From assembly GCF_002025255.2 (NCBI RefSeq), contig NZ_CP054587.1, positions 1,054,001 to 1,118,000 of the forward strand: a stretch of 64,000 nt of DNA, written 5' to 3'. Position 1 is the first letter of the stretch, and every line of letters begins with the position of its first letter. The notes below the pieces were generated by a model, which did not search any database, had not been told where the DNA came from, and saw only the letters and a program-made list of their open reading frames with translations. The stretch comes from Halolamina sp. CBA1230. GTDB lineage: Archaea > Halobacteriota > Halobacteria > Halobacteriales > Haloferacaceae. The translations under genes were made by a program, and so were the position numbers. Shown piece after piece: positions 1 to 8,146 of this stretch.

Positions 1-588
1 TTCGTGATCGCGCTGGCTTGCATCCTGGCCGCGCTGGGGCTCTCCCGACAGGGGTACGTCGATCGCTACGAGTACCCTCTCGGGGCGATGGGGGCCGTCG
101 CCTTCCTGCTCTCGATCGTCTACCTCTCCTACCTCGCCGCTACCGAGTCGGCGGTGACGTTCTACCCGCTGGTGCTGATCGCGATGGTCGGCCTCTCGGC
201 GGCCGCGGCCGCAGCGACGTGGTACGCCATCGAGGCGGTCGCCCCCGAGATCAACGAGGGGACGGGGCTGGCCGGCGCGATGGTGCTCGTCGCCCACGCC
301 GTCGACGGCGCCGCGAACGTGATCGGCCTCGACTACCTGAAAGCGCTGGGCGTGCCGTACAACCTCAACCCGAAACACCCCGCCAACCAGTTCATCGTCG
401 ACTTCTTCGGCGCCGCGTGGCCGTTCCTCGTCGTGAAGATGGCCGCGGCGACGTTCCTGATCTGGGTGTTCGAGCCCGACCTGGTCGAGGAGACGCCGCG
501 GTACACGACGCTGCTGCTGATCGCCGTCAGCGCCGTCGGGCTCGGCCCCGGGTCGAGAGACCTGCTCCGCTCCGTTTTCGGCGTCTGA
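1..588 (+). CDS. DUF63 family membrane protein (5' end outside window)
   Basis: The open frame enters from base 1, so the N-terminus is missing; 195 residues remain and end in TGA at 586-588. The protein is hydrophobic, with about five membrane segments. It carries the polar stretch AHAVDGAANVIGLDYL between helices and a conserved-looking YNLNPKHPANQFI loop, which I associate with the archaeal DUF63 family (integral membrane proteins of unknown function). The family assignment is from memory of its motifs; biochemical function is unknown. It is followed by a 211-bp gap before RNase J. Confidence 0.7.
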   Translation, partial: FVIALACILAALGLSRQGYVDRYEYPLGAMGAVAFLLSIVYLSYLAATESAVTFYPLVLIAMVGLSAAAAAATWYAIEAVAPEINEGTGLAGAMVLVAHAVDGAANVIGLDYLKALGVPYNLNPKHPANQFIVDFFGAAWPFLVVKMAAATFLIWVFEPDLVEETPRYTTLLLIAVSAVGLGPGSRDLLRSVFGV

Positions 589-799
589 GCCGTCGGCGTT
601 CGACCGATCGTCGACCCGCGCCATTTTTACCCCCGGACCCAGAAGGACCGGGTAAGAACATCCCGCGGGTAAACGCCGACGGGGCGTTGCGGGGATCGGT
701 GACCGACGCGCTGTAAGACGCCGGGGTCCACGACCCCCAGAACTCGCGGCTGTTTCAGTACGCACACCGCCACGAACGTGGCTTTGAGTGCATCCAACT

Positions 800-2146
800 A
801 TGGAAGTCGAAATCGCAACAATCGGCGGCTACGAGGAAGTCGGTAGACAGTGTACAGCAGTCCGCGCGGGACAGGACGTGGTCATCTTCGACATGGGTCT
901 GAACCTGAGTAAGGTCCTGATCCACGACAACGTCGAGACCGAGCAGATGCACAGTCTCGACCTGATCGACATGGGCGCGATCCCGGACGACCGCGTCATG
1001 TCCGAGATCGAGGGCGACGTGCAGGCCATCGTGCCCACGCACGGCCACCTCGACCACATCGGCGCCATCTCGAAGCTGGCCCACCGCTACGACGCCCCAG
1101 TCGTCGGCGCCCCCTTCACCATCGAGCTGACGAAACAGCAGATCCAGAGCGAGTCCAAGTTCGAGGTCGACAACGACCTGATCAAGATGGAGGCGGGCGA
1201 GACGATGCAGATAGGCGACGAGACCGAGATGGAGTTCGTCAACGTCACCCACTCCATCATCGACGCGATCAACCCCGTGCTCCACACGCCGGAGGGCGCC
1301 GTGGTGTACGGGCTGGACAAGCGCATGGACCACACGCCCGTCATCGGCGACCCGATCGACATGGAGCGGTTCCGCGAGATCGGCCGCGAGGGCGAGGGCG
1401 TGCTGGCGTACATCGAGGACTGCACCAACGCCGCGAAGAAGGGCCGGACGCCCTCCGAGCGCGTCGCCCGCGAGCACCTGCGCGACGTGATGATGAGCCT
1501 GGAGGATTACGACGGCGGCATCGTCGCCACCACCTTCTCCAGCCACATCGCCCGCGTGAAGAGCCTCGTGGAGTTCGCCGAGGAGATCGGCCGCGAGCCG
1601 GTGCTGCTCGGTCGCTCGATGGAGAAGTACTCCGGCACGGCCGAGCGCCTCGGCTTCGTCGACTTCCCGGACGACCTCGGGATGTACGGCCACCGCAAGT
1701 CCGTCGACCGCACGTTCAAGCGGATCATGAAGGAGGGGAAGGAGAACTACCTCCCGATCGTCACCGGCCACCAGGGCGAGCCCCGCGCGATGCTCACCCG
1801 GATGGGTCGCGGCGAGACCCCCTACGACATCGAGGAGGGTGACAAGGTCATCTTCAGCGCCCGCGTGATCCCGGAGCCGACCAACGAGGGCCAGCGCTAC
1901 CAGTCCGAGCAGCTGCTCCGGATGCAGGGAGCCCACATCTACGACGAGATCCACGTCTCGGGCCACCTGCGCGAGGAGGGCCACTACCAGATGCTCGAGG
2001 CGCTCCAGCCCGAGAACGTGTTCCCGGGCCACCAGGACCTCAAGAACGCCGCACAGTACGTCGACATGTGTGAGTCCGAGGGGTACACGCTGGGCGAGGA
2101 CATCCACCTCTCCCGGAACGGCCAGGTCCACCAGCTCACGGAGTAA
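800..2146 (+). CDS. rnj: Ribonuclease J (metallo-beta-lactamase/beta-CASP exonuclease)
   Basis: Archaeal RNase J is a 5'-to-3' exoribonuclease that also handles RNA maturation in the cytoplasm. The 448-residue protein shows the zinc-binding HGHLDH motif at residues 81-86, a preceding [10 protein letters not shown] start typical of the family, and C-terminal [11 protein letters not shown] and SGHL segments of the beta-CASP and motif regions. An in-frame GTG lies 12 bases upstream at 788, but the ATG at 800 gives the family-typical start [16 protein letters not shown] small perfect hairpin (GCCACG-AA-CGTGGC, 769-782) lies just before the start. Two bases separate its stop from idsA, so the two are probably co-transcribed. 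Confidence 0.93.
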   Translation: MEVEIATIGGYEEVGRQCTAVRAGQDVVIFDMGLNLSKVLIHDNVETEQMHSLDLIDMGAIPDDRVMSEIEGDVQAIVPTHGHLDHIGAISKLAHRYDAPVVGAPFTIELTKQQIQSESKFEVDNDLIKMEAGETMQIGDETEMEFVNVTHSIIDAINPVLHTPEGAVVYGLDKRMDHTPVIGDPIDMERFREIGREGEGVLAYIEDCTNAAKKGRTPSERVAREHLRDVMMSLEDYDGGIVATTFSSHIARVKSLVEFAEEIGREPVLLGRSMEKYSGTAERLGFVDFPDDLGMYGHRKSVDRTFKRIMKEGKENYLPIVTGHQGEPRAMLTRMGRGETPYDIEEGDKVIFSARVIPEPTNEGQRYQSEQLLRMQGAHIYDEIHVSGHLREEGHYQMLEALQPENVFPGHQDLKNAAQYVDMCESEGYTLGEDIHLSRNGQVHQLTE

Positions 2147-2148
2147 CG

Positions 2149-3195
2149 ATGAGCGAGGACGCGACGGTCGAACGGCTGCTCGCCGCGGTGAAACAGCGCC
2201 GCGAGCGGGTCAACGACGCCATCGTCGAGGAGCTCCCGATCGAGGAGCCCGAACGGCTGTACGAGGCCTCCCGCTACCTGCTCGACGCCGGCGGGAAGCG
2301 ACTGCGCCCGACGGTGTGTCTGCTCGTCGGCGAGGCGCTGACCGACGTCGAGCCGGGGAGCGCCGACTACCGCGCGTTCCCCGCGCTGTTCGACGGCGAA
2401 GTCGACCTCATGCGGGCGGCGGTGGGGATCGAGGTGATCCAGTCGTTCACGCTGATCCACGACGACATCATGGACGACGACGACCTCCGGCGCGGCGTGC
2501 CGGCGGTCCACCGCGAGTACGACGAGTCGACCGCGATCCTCGCGGGCGACACGCTGTACGCCAAGGCGTTCGAGTTCATGACCGACACGGGCAGCCGGCC
2601 TGAACTCTCCGTCGCGGCCACGAACCGCCTCGCGCGCACCTGTACGGAGATCTGCGAGGGGCAGGCGCTGGACGTGGAGTTCGAGAACCGCTCGGGCGTG
2701 CTGCCCGACGAGTATCTGGAGATGATCGAACTCAAGACCGCCGTGCTGTACGGCGCCTCCGCGGCCATCCCCGCGATCCTGCTGGGTGCCGGCGACGACA
2801 CCGTCGAGGCGCTGCGCCAGTACGGGATCGACTCCGGGCGCGCGTTCCAGATCCAGGACGACCTGCTCGACCTCACGGTGTCCAGCGAGGAGCTGGGCAA
2901 GCAGCGCGGCTCGGACCTCGTCGGCGAGAAGGAGACGCTGATCACGCTCCACGCGCGCCAGCAGGGCGTCGACGTGGACAGCCTCGTCGACGCCGAGAGC
3001 GCCGACGAGCTCACCGAAGCCGAGGTGGCCGACGCGGTCGACCGGCTGGAGGACGCGGGCAGCATCGAGTACGCCCGCTCGAAGGCCCAGGAGCTGACCG
3101 ACCGCTCGAAGGGGCATCTCGACGCGCTGCCGGAGAACGAGGCCCGCCGGCTGCTCGCTGATCTGGCGGACTACCTGATCAACCGCGGCTACTGA
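2149..3195 (+). CDS. idsA: Polyprenyl (geranylgeranyl/farnesyl) diphosphate synthase
   Basis: Condenses isopentenyl diphosphate with allylic diphosphates to supply C15/C20 precursors for archaeal ether lipids, quinones and carotenoids. Seen in the 348-residue protein: GGKRLRP at 48-54, first aspartate-rich motif DDIMD at 105-109 preceded by HDD context, and second aspartate motif QDDLLD at 236-241, all in the expected order and spacing for an E-isoprenyl diphosphate synthase. Product chain length cannot be fixed from sequence alone. It starts 2 bp after rnj, a pairing that fits the known archaeal neighbourhood of mevalonate-pathway genes with RNase J. Confidence 0.92.
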   Translation: MSEDATVERLLAAVKQRRERVNDAIVEELPIEEPERLYEASRYLLDAGGKRLRPTVCLLVGEALTDVEPGSADYRAFPALFDGEVDLMRAAVGIEVIQSFTLIHDDIMDDDDLRRGVPAVHREYDESTAILAGDTLYAKAFEFMTDTGSRPELSVAATNRLARTCTEICEGQALDVEFENRSGVLPDEYLEMIELKTAVLYGASAAIPAILLGAGDDTVEALRQYGIDSGRAFQIQDDLLDLTVSSEELGKQRGSDLVGEKETLITLHARQQGVDVDSLVDAESADELTEAEVADAVDRLEDAGSIEYARSKAQELTDRSKGHLDALPENEARRLLADLADYLINRGY

Positions 3196-3241
3196 GCCCC
3201 GAGCCGAATCGGTTTTCACGACCCCCCGGCGACCCTCCCGT

Positions 3242-3466
3242 ATGAACTCCTCGCCCAGCGACCGCCGTCGCCGCTCCGTGCGCCAACTGCTGTTCGTGAT
3301 CGCCGGCGCCCACACCGGGGCGTTCGCGGGCTCCGTGCTCCCGACGTTCGGCCTCCCGGGCGACATCGCGAGCGGCGCGACGGTGCTCGTGCTGTTCGCG
3401 CTCCCCTTCCTCGTCGACGCCAAGTGGGAGTACGTCGACCCCCTGTTCGAGAGGCTGATGCGCTGA
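3242..3466 (+). CDS. Small two-helix membrane protein, unknown function
   Basis: A 74-residue protein with a basic N-terminus (SDRRRRSVRQ) followed by two hydrophobic segments at about residues 15-36 and 43-60, and a short charged tail. It begins 46 bp after idsA on the same strand, so it could belong to the same transcription unit. GC-rich codon use matches its neighbours, supporting a real gene. I do not recognise a named family. Confidence 0.6.
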   Translation: MNSSPSDRRRRSVRQLLFVIAGAHTGAFAGSVLPTFGLPGDIASGATVLVLFALPFLVDAKWEYVDPLFERLMR

Positions 3467-3586
3467 ACTCGCCGGAGTTCGACGTGGAACGGCGACTCCG
3501 CCGTCGTCTCTGACGAACCCGCAACCGAAAGCGGCGAACCCCGCACGGATGGACACGCTCAAGCCGCCGCCGCCGCCAGTTCCGAC

Positions 3587-4543
3587 GTGTCCCGCTACCA
3601 GGACGCCGGGCTGTTCGCGGTGTTGGCCGTCGCGTGGGGGGTGGGGTTCTCCGCCATCGAAGTCGGCCTGGAGACGATCCCGCCGATCCTGTTCGCGGGC
3701 TTTCGCTTCGACGTCGGCGCAGTCGTGACGATCGGCGCGCTCGCGGCGCTGGGACGGCTGGACCTCCCCCGGACCCGCGCGGACCTGCAGGCGATCCTCG
3801 TCGCGGCGGCGCTGCTGGTGTTCGGCAACGTGTTCTTCCTCTTCTTCGGCCAGCTCTACACTTCCGGCTCGGTCGCGTCGGTCGTGTACAGCCTCAACCC
3901 CGTGCTCACGGTGGGGTTTGCGGCCCTACTGCTCGCGAGCGACGGGCTCGCTCCCCGTGACGCTGTGGGAATCGCGCTCGGGCTGATCGGCGTCGTGTTG
4001 ATCGCGCAGCCGTCGCCGACCGTCGCGGCCGAACCGCCGGCGGCGGCGCCCGCAATCCTCGACGGCGCGTTCGAACTGCTCGGCCCCGACGCGCTCGGTG
4101 CGACACTGGTGTTCGGTGCCGTCATCTCGGTCGCCGCGGGCAGCGTGCTGCTGCGCCGCGTCGAGGCGCCGATGGCCAGCCTCCCGACCACGGGCTGGGC
4201 GATGGGGCTCGGCGCGATCATGCTCCACGCCGCGAGTCTCGGGCTGGGTGAGGAGCTGATGGTGCCCTCGGGACGGTGGACGTGGGTCGCCGTGGCCTAC
4301 GTCGGCGTCGTCGCGAGCTCGGTGGGCTACGGCGCGTACTTCACGCTGATGCGCCGCCGGGGGCCGTTCACCGCGAACCTCGTGAGCTACGCGGTGCCGC
4401 CGGTCGCCTCGCTCACGGGGTGGGCGCTGCTGGACGAGTCGTTACCGCCGGCCGCCGTCGCCGGGTTCGCGTGTATCCTCCTGGGCTTTCTCGTGCTCAA
4501 CCGCGAGGTCGTCCGCGAGGAACTGGACCGGCTGACGGCCTGA
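3587..4543 (+). CDS. EamA/DMT-superfamily transporter
   Basis: A 318-residue integral membrane protein with about ten hydrophobic segments arranged as two EamA-type halves; the second half ends with LDESLPPAAVAGFACILLG, a signature position in drug/metabolite exporters. Such proteins export amino acids or other metabolites; the substrate here is unknown. The start is a GTG at 3587 (MSRYQDAG). No better in-frame ATG lies close upstream, so the exact start is uncertain. It converges on the Bcp gene, with only 4 bp between the two stop codons. Confidence 0.85.
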   Translation: MSRYQDAGLFAVLAVAWGVGFSAIEVGLETIPPILFAGFRFDVGAVVTIGALAALGRLDLPRTRADLQAILVAAALLVFGNVFFLFFGQLYTSGSVASVVYSLNPVLTVGFAALLLASDGLAPRDAVGIALGLIGVVLIAQPSPTVAAEPPAAAPAILDGAFELLGPDALGATLVFGAVISVAAGSVLLRRVEAPMASLPTTGWAMGLGAIMLHAASLGLGEELMVPSGRWTWVAVAYVGVVASSVGYGAYFTLMRRRGPFTANLVSYAVPPVASLTGWALLDESLPPAAVAGFACILLGFLVLNREVVREELDRLTA

Positions 4544-4560
4544 GCCGTCAGTTCAGGCCG
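4534..4560. terminator. Overlapping hairpins between convergent stop codons
   Basis: CGGCCTGA (4536-4543) and TCAGGCCG (4553-4560) form an 8-bp stem spanning the stop codons of the transporter and of bcp. An alternative stem GACGGC (4534-4539)/GCCGTC (4544-4549) overlaps it. The position between convergent genes suggests a role at transcript ends, but archaeal termination is mainly U-tract driven and no long T-run follows, so the terminator reading is weak. Confidence 0.3.
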
Positions 4561-5006
4561 AGGTCGCCGAGGATCTCCTCGGCGTGGTTCTCGGGGTCGA
4601 CGCCCTCGTACACCTCGACGATCTCGCCGTCCTTGACGACGAACGTGTTGCGGAACACGCCCATCACCTCGTTGCCGAACACGTTCTTCTCGCCGTAGGA
4701 GTCGTACGCCGCGGCCACCTCGCCGTCCTCGTCCGAGAGCAGGTCGAATGGGAGGTCGTACTTCTCGCGGAAGTCGGCGAGGTCCTCGACGGGGTCGTCG
4801 CTGATCCCCACGACCGAGACGCCCGCATCCTCGTAGGCGTCCCAGTCGTCGCGGAACGAGCAGGCCTCGGTGGTGCAGCCGGGGGTGTCGGCGCGGGGGT
4901 AGAAGTAGACCACCGTGTACTCGCCGGGGAGGTTCGAGAGCGAGACCGTCTCGCCGTCCTGGTTCGGGAGCGAGAACTGGGGCGCGTCGTCGCCGGGCTC
5001 GAGCAT
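4548..5006 (-). CDS. bcp: Peroxiredoxin of the Bcp/AhpC-TSA type
   Basis: Thiol peroxidase reducing hydrogen peroxide and organic hydroperoxides in the cytoplasm. The 152-residue protein carries the peroxidatic site TPGCTTEAC, with Cys44 and a second cysteine at Cys49 in the CxxxxC spacing of PrxQ/Bcp enzymes. The YFYPRADTPGC context is also family-typical. Length is normal for the family. It is a single gene facing the transporter. Its ATG at 5006 is followed upstream by only about 60 bp before the end of the GINS gene, which is read in the same direction. Confidence 0.92.
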   Translation of the reverse strand: MLEPGDDAPQFSLPNQDGETVSLSNLPGEYTVVYFYPRADTPGCTTEACSFRDDWDAYEDAGVSVVGISDDPVEDLADFREKYDLPFDLLSDEDGEVAAAYDSYGEKNVFGNEVMGVFRNTFVVKDGEIVEVYEGVDPENHAEEILGDLGLN

Positions 5007-5065
5007 GGGTGGGGCTGCGACCGGCGGGAACTAACGCTTTCCGTTACCAGCGAGCGCCGGCCGGA

Positions 5066-5980
5066 TCACCAGAGCCGTTCGGCGGCCTCGCGCTGGAGCA
5101 GCGCCTCGGCGTTGTCCGCGGGCAGCGACACCACGTCCTCGCTTTTGAGCTCGTACTCCCGGTCGTCGACGCCGAGCATGCGCCCAACGTCCTCGGTGAC
5201 GCGGACGGTGGTCCGGTCGTCGGCGTCGTCGTCGTCCGCGGCGGTCGCCGGGTTCGCGTCGTCACCTGCGGCCGCCTCGGCGCCGTCCGCCGTCGCGGTC
5301 GCGACGCCGCCGTCCGAACGCGGATCGACCGGCTCCTCGGTCGGTCCCTCTTCCGTCTCGCCCGGCGGAGTGTCCGGCGGCGCCGGCGGCGCGTCGTCCG
5401 GCTCCTCGGACGTCGACGGCTCGGGCGTGGCCGAACCAGTGCCGACCGCCGGCTCGTCGCGTGCGGGACCCTCGTCGGCCGGCGGCGATCGGTCGCTCCC
5501 GGCCGTCGTCGACTCGCTCGTCTCCGTCGTCTCCTCGGTCGGTTCGGGTTGGGCACCCGGCGCGCCGGCGGAGGAAGCGGGCATACTGTCGCCCTCGCCC
5601 GCGAGGATGTCGAGCACGCGCGAGCGGTTCTCGCCGATGCGGCCGACCATGTCCTCGAACAGGTCCCGCTCCTGGGTGGTCAGCCCCTCCTCCTCGACGG
5701 GCATGTCCGCGGCCGCGAAGGAGGCCATCTTGACCACCTTCCCGACGCGGCGCTCGTACACCGCCTCGACCACGTCCTCCGCGCGCTCGATGTCGTCGGT
5801 GAGCCGGGAGACCTCCGGGTCCGAGAACGGGTCGTCGGCCTCCTCGGCCACGCGGTCGCGTTCCTCTTTCAGTTCCTCGATGTACGCCGCGACGTCCTCG
5901 TAGAACGAGTCCCGCAGGTGCTGGAGGCTGTCCTTCTGGCGCTCCTTGCTCTGGACGGTCTGAAGTTCGTCGATATCCAT
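5066..5980 (-). CDS. GINS complex subunit (Gins51-like) with long disordered linker
   Basis: GINS activates the MCM helicase at archaeal replication forks. The 304-residue protein has an alpha-helical N-terminal half (residues 1 to about 125) with the family-like DFYEDVAAYI-type core and GENRSRVLDIL. A low-complexity Pro/Ser/Thr/Glu/Ala-rich linker of roughly 120 residues follows. The last 55 residues form a compact segment (VRVTEDVGRMLGVDDREYEL) matching the small B domain of Gins51/Psf1-Sld5 type. It lies 54 bp downstream of priS on the same strand, the usual archaeal pairing of GINS with primase, which strongly supports the call. Confidence 0.85.
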   Translation of the reverse strand: MDIDELQTVQSKERQKDSLQHLRDSFYEDVAAYIEELKEERDRVAEEADDPFSDPEVSRLTDDIERAEDVVEAVYERRVGKVVKMASFAAADMPVEEEGLTTQERDLFEDMVGRIGENRSRVLDILAGEGDSMPASSAGAPGAQPEPTEETTETSESTTAGSDRSPPADEGPARDEPAVGTGSATPEPSTSEEPDDAPPAPPDTPPGETEEGPTEEPVDPRSDGGVATATADGAEAAAGDDANPATAADDDDADDRTTVRVTEDVGRMLGVDDREYELKSEDVVSLPADNAEALLQREAAERLW

Positions 5981-6034
5981 GCTGTGTTTCTGGCTCGTGT
6001 GGGTGGCGCGACGGCGCCCTACGGGGTCGTTCGG

Positions 6035-7210
6035 TTACTCTGCGGCTTTCTCGGCGCGCCCCCTCGCCATGAGGAACACGCCGACGTACTCTTCCACGGA
6101 TTGCGGACCCGGGTCCATAGCTGTTTCGGCGCCAACGTCGACCGGGCCGGGCTCGGTCACGTCCACCATGATGCGCTGCCCGCGGAAACGGCCCGCGACG
6201 GCATCCTCCAGCGGATCGAACGCGTCGAGGTCGCCGGGGTCGATCGGCTGCACGACGAACCCCGTGCCGCCGTGGAGCGTCCCCGGCAGGCGGATCAGGC
6301 GGCGCACGTCGGTCGTCACTGGCTCGTCGATGGGTGCGGTCTCGTTGCCGACGACCTGCGCGGTCAGCGCCTCGACCAGCTTTCGCAGGCCGGGGCCGCC
6401 CGCCTCGACGTTCCCCTCGCGGATCGCGGCGGGGTTGCGCTCGACGGCATCGAGGATCGTGCCCGCGCGGCCGTCGCCGATGCCGTCGAACGCGGTGAGT
6501 TCGTCCATCGCGTCCTCGCGGTCCATCTCCCGGAGGTCGGCGACGAACTCCACGAGTTCGCGGTGGACCCGCCGCCCCCAGCCGCCGCGGGTTTTGAGTT
6601 CGCGGCGGGTGGTGCCCTGTCGGGAGACGGTGCGGATCAGCCCGTCGCGGTCGAGATCGACCGCGCGCACGTAGTCGACGATCTCGCGGCGCGCCTCGCT
6701 GTCGAGTTCGAGCAGCGCGTCGTTGCGGACGTGAACGTGGTACCCCCGGCCGCCCGAGAACACCACCAGTAGCTCGTCGTCGTCGAAGCCGAAATCCTCC
6801 CGCAGCAGGCCGAGCAGCCGCTGGAGCGCTTTCTTGCACTCCCGCAGCATCCCCGCGTAGCTGGCTTCCGCCTCGTCGACGCCGGGGAGGTGGTCGGCGT
6901 CGAGGTCGAACACGAGGTCCGCGCCGCGCCACCCCTTCTCGGCCATCGTGCGGTCGGCTGGGTCGTCGTAGCGCGCCGCCGAGAAGTAGGCGTGCCGGGG
7001 GGCTTCCCGTTCGAGGAACTCCCGGACCGACTGGGCGTCCCCGCCCATGTCCAGCAGCGAGCGGTGGCGCACCATCGTCGTCCCCTCGCTCTCCGTGTAG
7101 GGGATGTGGCCCCACTCGCGAGCGGACGGCTCGGGCGGCACCGAGAGCTCCGCATCGGCGTAGTAGTCGCCGAAGCGCCCCCGAAGGTAGTTGCGCGTGC
7201 GGTCCTCCAT
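6035..7210 (-). CDS. priS: DNA primase small (catalytic) subunit
   Basis: Catalytic subunit of the archaeal/eukaryotic-type primase that makes primers for replication. The 391-residue protein shows the metal-binding FDLDADH at residues 101-107 and the SGGRGYHVHV motif from residue 152, both hallmarks of the AEP fold. A C-terminal RRLIRLPGTLHGGTGF block is the third conserved region. The ATG at 7210 gives the standard N-terminus MEDRTRNYLRGRFGDYY. It is followed by GINS on the same strand. The IS6 element begins only about 50 bp upstream of the start codon, so insertion may have affected its promoter. Confidence 0.94.
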   Translation of the reverse strand: MEDRTRNYLRGRFGDYYADAELSVPPEPSAREWGHIPYTESEGTTMVRHRSLLDMGGDAQSVREFLEREAPRHAYFSAARYDDPADRTMAEKGWRGADLVFDLDADHLPGVDEAEASYAGMLRECKKALQRLLGLLREDFGFDDDELLVVFSGGRGYHVHVRNDALLELDSEARREIVDYVRAVDLDRDGLIRTVSRQGTTRRELKTRGGWGRRVHRELVEFVADLREMDREDAMDELTAFDGIGDGRAGTILDAVERNPAAIREGNVEAGGPGLRKLVEALTAQVVGNETAPIDEPVTTDVRRLIRLPGTLHGGTGFVVQPIDPGDLDAFDPLEDAVAGRFRGQRIMVDVTEPGPVDVGAETAMDPGPQSVEEYVGVFLMARGRAEKAAE

Positions 7211-7253
7211 TCCTGTGCCCGCTTGTGCAGTTCGGGGTATAGGGTTTTGCCTT

Positions 7254-7262
7254 CGGCGACGC
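7254..7262. repeat. Left target-site duplication of the IS6 element
   Basis: CGGCGACGC directly abuts the left end of the element; the same nine bases abut the right end at 7960-7968. IS6 elements make 8-bp duplications, so one of the nine bases probably matches by chance. Confidence 0.75.
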
Positions 7263-7959
7263 GGTAGTGTTCAGATAAGCTGGTTCCATGCGAAGGCGAA
7301 TGCTTGAAGCCAATTTTCGACGGTGTCTGCTTCGGCGTTGCTGAAACAGTTTGAGAACTGGTTAGTTCGACGTTTTAGTTCTCGGAAGACACGTTCGATG
7401 CTGTTCCGATTACCGTGTTTCTCGTATCTGTAATCGAGGTCATGGCGGTGGAGAGCTGCTTGCAGCCACGGTGCAGAATCGACGAGAAAGACTGCGTCAT
7501 CGACGAGATGTTTCTCGCGGAGTTCAGTGAGGAACATCTCGGTGATCGCTTGATTTCTCGTCGGAGAGAGCTTGACATGCAGCAAGCGGCTCGTGTCGGT
7601 ATCGACAGCAGCGTACAGCCAGAACCGTTCGTCGTTGAGTTGGATCACGGTCTCGTCAACCGCGACGTGATCCAGGTTCGCACCGTCGAGGGGCTGTAAA
7701 TCGGCCTTCTGCACCCAGTTGTGAACGGTCGTGCGACAGCGTTCGACACCCAACCTATCGAGAACTGAAACGGTATCCGAAAGTGATAGTCCAGCCAGAT
7801 GGAGTCGGATACCGAGCTTCATCGCGGACTCGGGTGTCGCCTCTCGCTCCAGAAAATCTAACTCGAAGCAGTCGCTACCTTCGATGAGGCGGGCGATTTC
7901 TGGCATGAACCACTAGAAGATCGCTCCGCCTCACTCTTCATCCTTATCTGAACACCGCC
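7263..7959 (-). mobile_element. Complete IS6-family insertion sequence (697 bp)
   Basis: The ends are imperfect inverted repeats: left GGTAGTGTTCAGATAAG, and right, read inward, GGCGGTGTTCAGATAAG (15 of 17 identical). Both begin with GG, as is typical for IS6 ends. One transposase gene fills the element on the minus strand. The element is flanked by CGGCGACGC direct repeats. Its base composition is clearly less GC-rich than the surroundings. An intact transposase, near-perfect ends and an intact target duplication point to a recent simple insertion. Confidence 0.92.
7271..7906 (-). CDS. IS6-family transposase (DDE)
   Basis: The 211-residue protein is full length for haloarchaeal IS6 transposases. 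A helix-turn-helix region lies at about 38-68 (LSLSDTVSVLDRLGVERCRTTVHNW). The DDE catalytic residues are D84 (VAVDETVI), D143 (FLVDSAPW) and E171 (NSIERVFRELKRR), with the usual Lys seven residues after the Glu (K178). It lies inside the inverted repeats of the element. Nothing suggests inactivation. Confidence 0.95.
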   Translation of the reverse strand: MPEIARLIEGSDCFELDFLEREATPESAMKLGIRLHLAGLSLSDTVSVLDRLGVERCRTTVHNWVQKADLQPLDGANLDHVAVDETVIQLNDERFWLYAAVDTDTSRLLHVKLSPTRNQAITEMFLTELREKHLVDDAVFLVDSAPWLQAALHRHDLDYRYEKHGNRNSIERVFRELKRRTNQFSNCFSNAEADTVENWLQAFAFAWNQLI

Positions 7960-7968
7960 CGGCGACGC
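7960..7968. repeat. Right target-site duplication of the IS6 element
   Basis: CGGCGACGC, identical to 7254-7262 and directly abutting the right inverted repeat. Confidence 0.75.
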
Positions 7969-8051
7969 CCCGTCGCCCCACGTTACGGGACGGCGTCACA
8001 GGGGGCGAGGCGCTGCCCTCGTAGGGTTTCGGCGGCTCTCCAGTTCGACGG

Positions 8052-8058
8052 CTTTAAG
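8052..8058 (+). promoter_or_regulatory. TATA-like box of the L1-L10-L12 operon
   Basis: CTTTAAG lies about 92 bases before the L1 start. Standard archaeal spacing (about 25 bases) puts transcription start near 8079-8081, so the mRNA would begin at the first leader hairpin. It is only about 95 bp from the IS6 right end, so the promoter appears untouched by the insertion. Confidence 0.5.
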
Positions 8059-8077
8059 TCTCGCATCGCCGTCGATT

Positions 8078-8127
8078 CGGGTGAGACAGGCGTAGCCTGT
8101 TTCACTCACCCGTAGGAGCCGCCTACG
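8078..8127 (+). promoter_or_regulatory. Structured leader of the L1 operon (candidate L1 autoregulatory site)
   Basis: Hairpin 1 pairs CGGGTGAG (8078-8085) with CTCACCCG (8105-8112), then ACAGGC (8086-8091) with GCCTGT (8095-8100), leaving a 3-base loop and a one-sided TTCA bulge. Hairpin 2 pairs CGTAGG (8111-8116) with CCTACG (8122-8127) and shares two bases with hairpin 1, so the two cannot both be complete. L1 is known to repress its own operon in archaea by binding an mRNA site resembling its 23S rRNA target, and in halobacteria that site was placed in the leader. That this structure is the site is inference. Confidence 0.55.
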
Positions 8128-8135
8128 CGTACTAC

Positions 8136-8143
8136 GGAGGTGA
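8136..8143 (+). promoter_or_regulatory. Strong Shine-Dalgarno of rpl1
   Basis: GGAGGTGA is a full match to the archaeal 16S rRNA 3' end, with 3 bases before the ATG at 8147. It lies 8 bases after leader hairpin 2, so leader structure could affect its access. Confidence 0.75.
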
Positions 8144-8146
8144 AAG

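Noticed and set aside
18-716. Long open frames on alternative strands throughout, such as those opposite rnj, carB and the RND gene
   Set aside because: High-GC haloarchaeal DNA lacks stop codons in other frames; these translate to Arg/Pro/Ser/Gly-rich or His/Arg-rich proteins without domain content, while the overlapping frame has a recognised family.
769-782. Perfect palindrome GCCACGAACGTGGC before the rnj start as a regulatory site
   Set aside because: It is short and GC-rich, overlaps the 5' untranslated end and has no matching copy elsewhere in the window; kept only as a note in the rnj entry.
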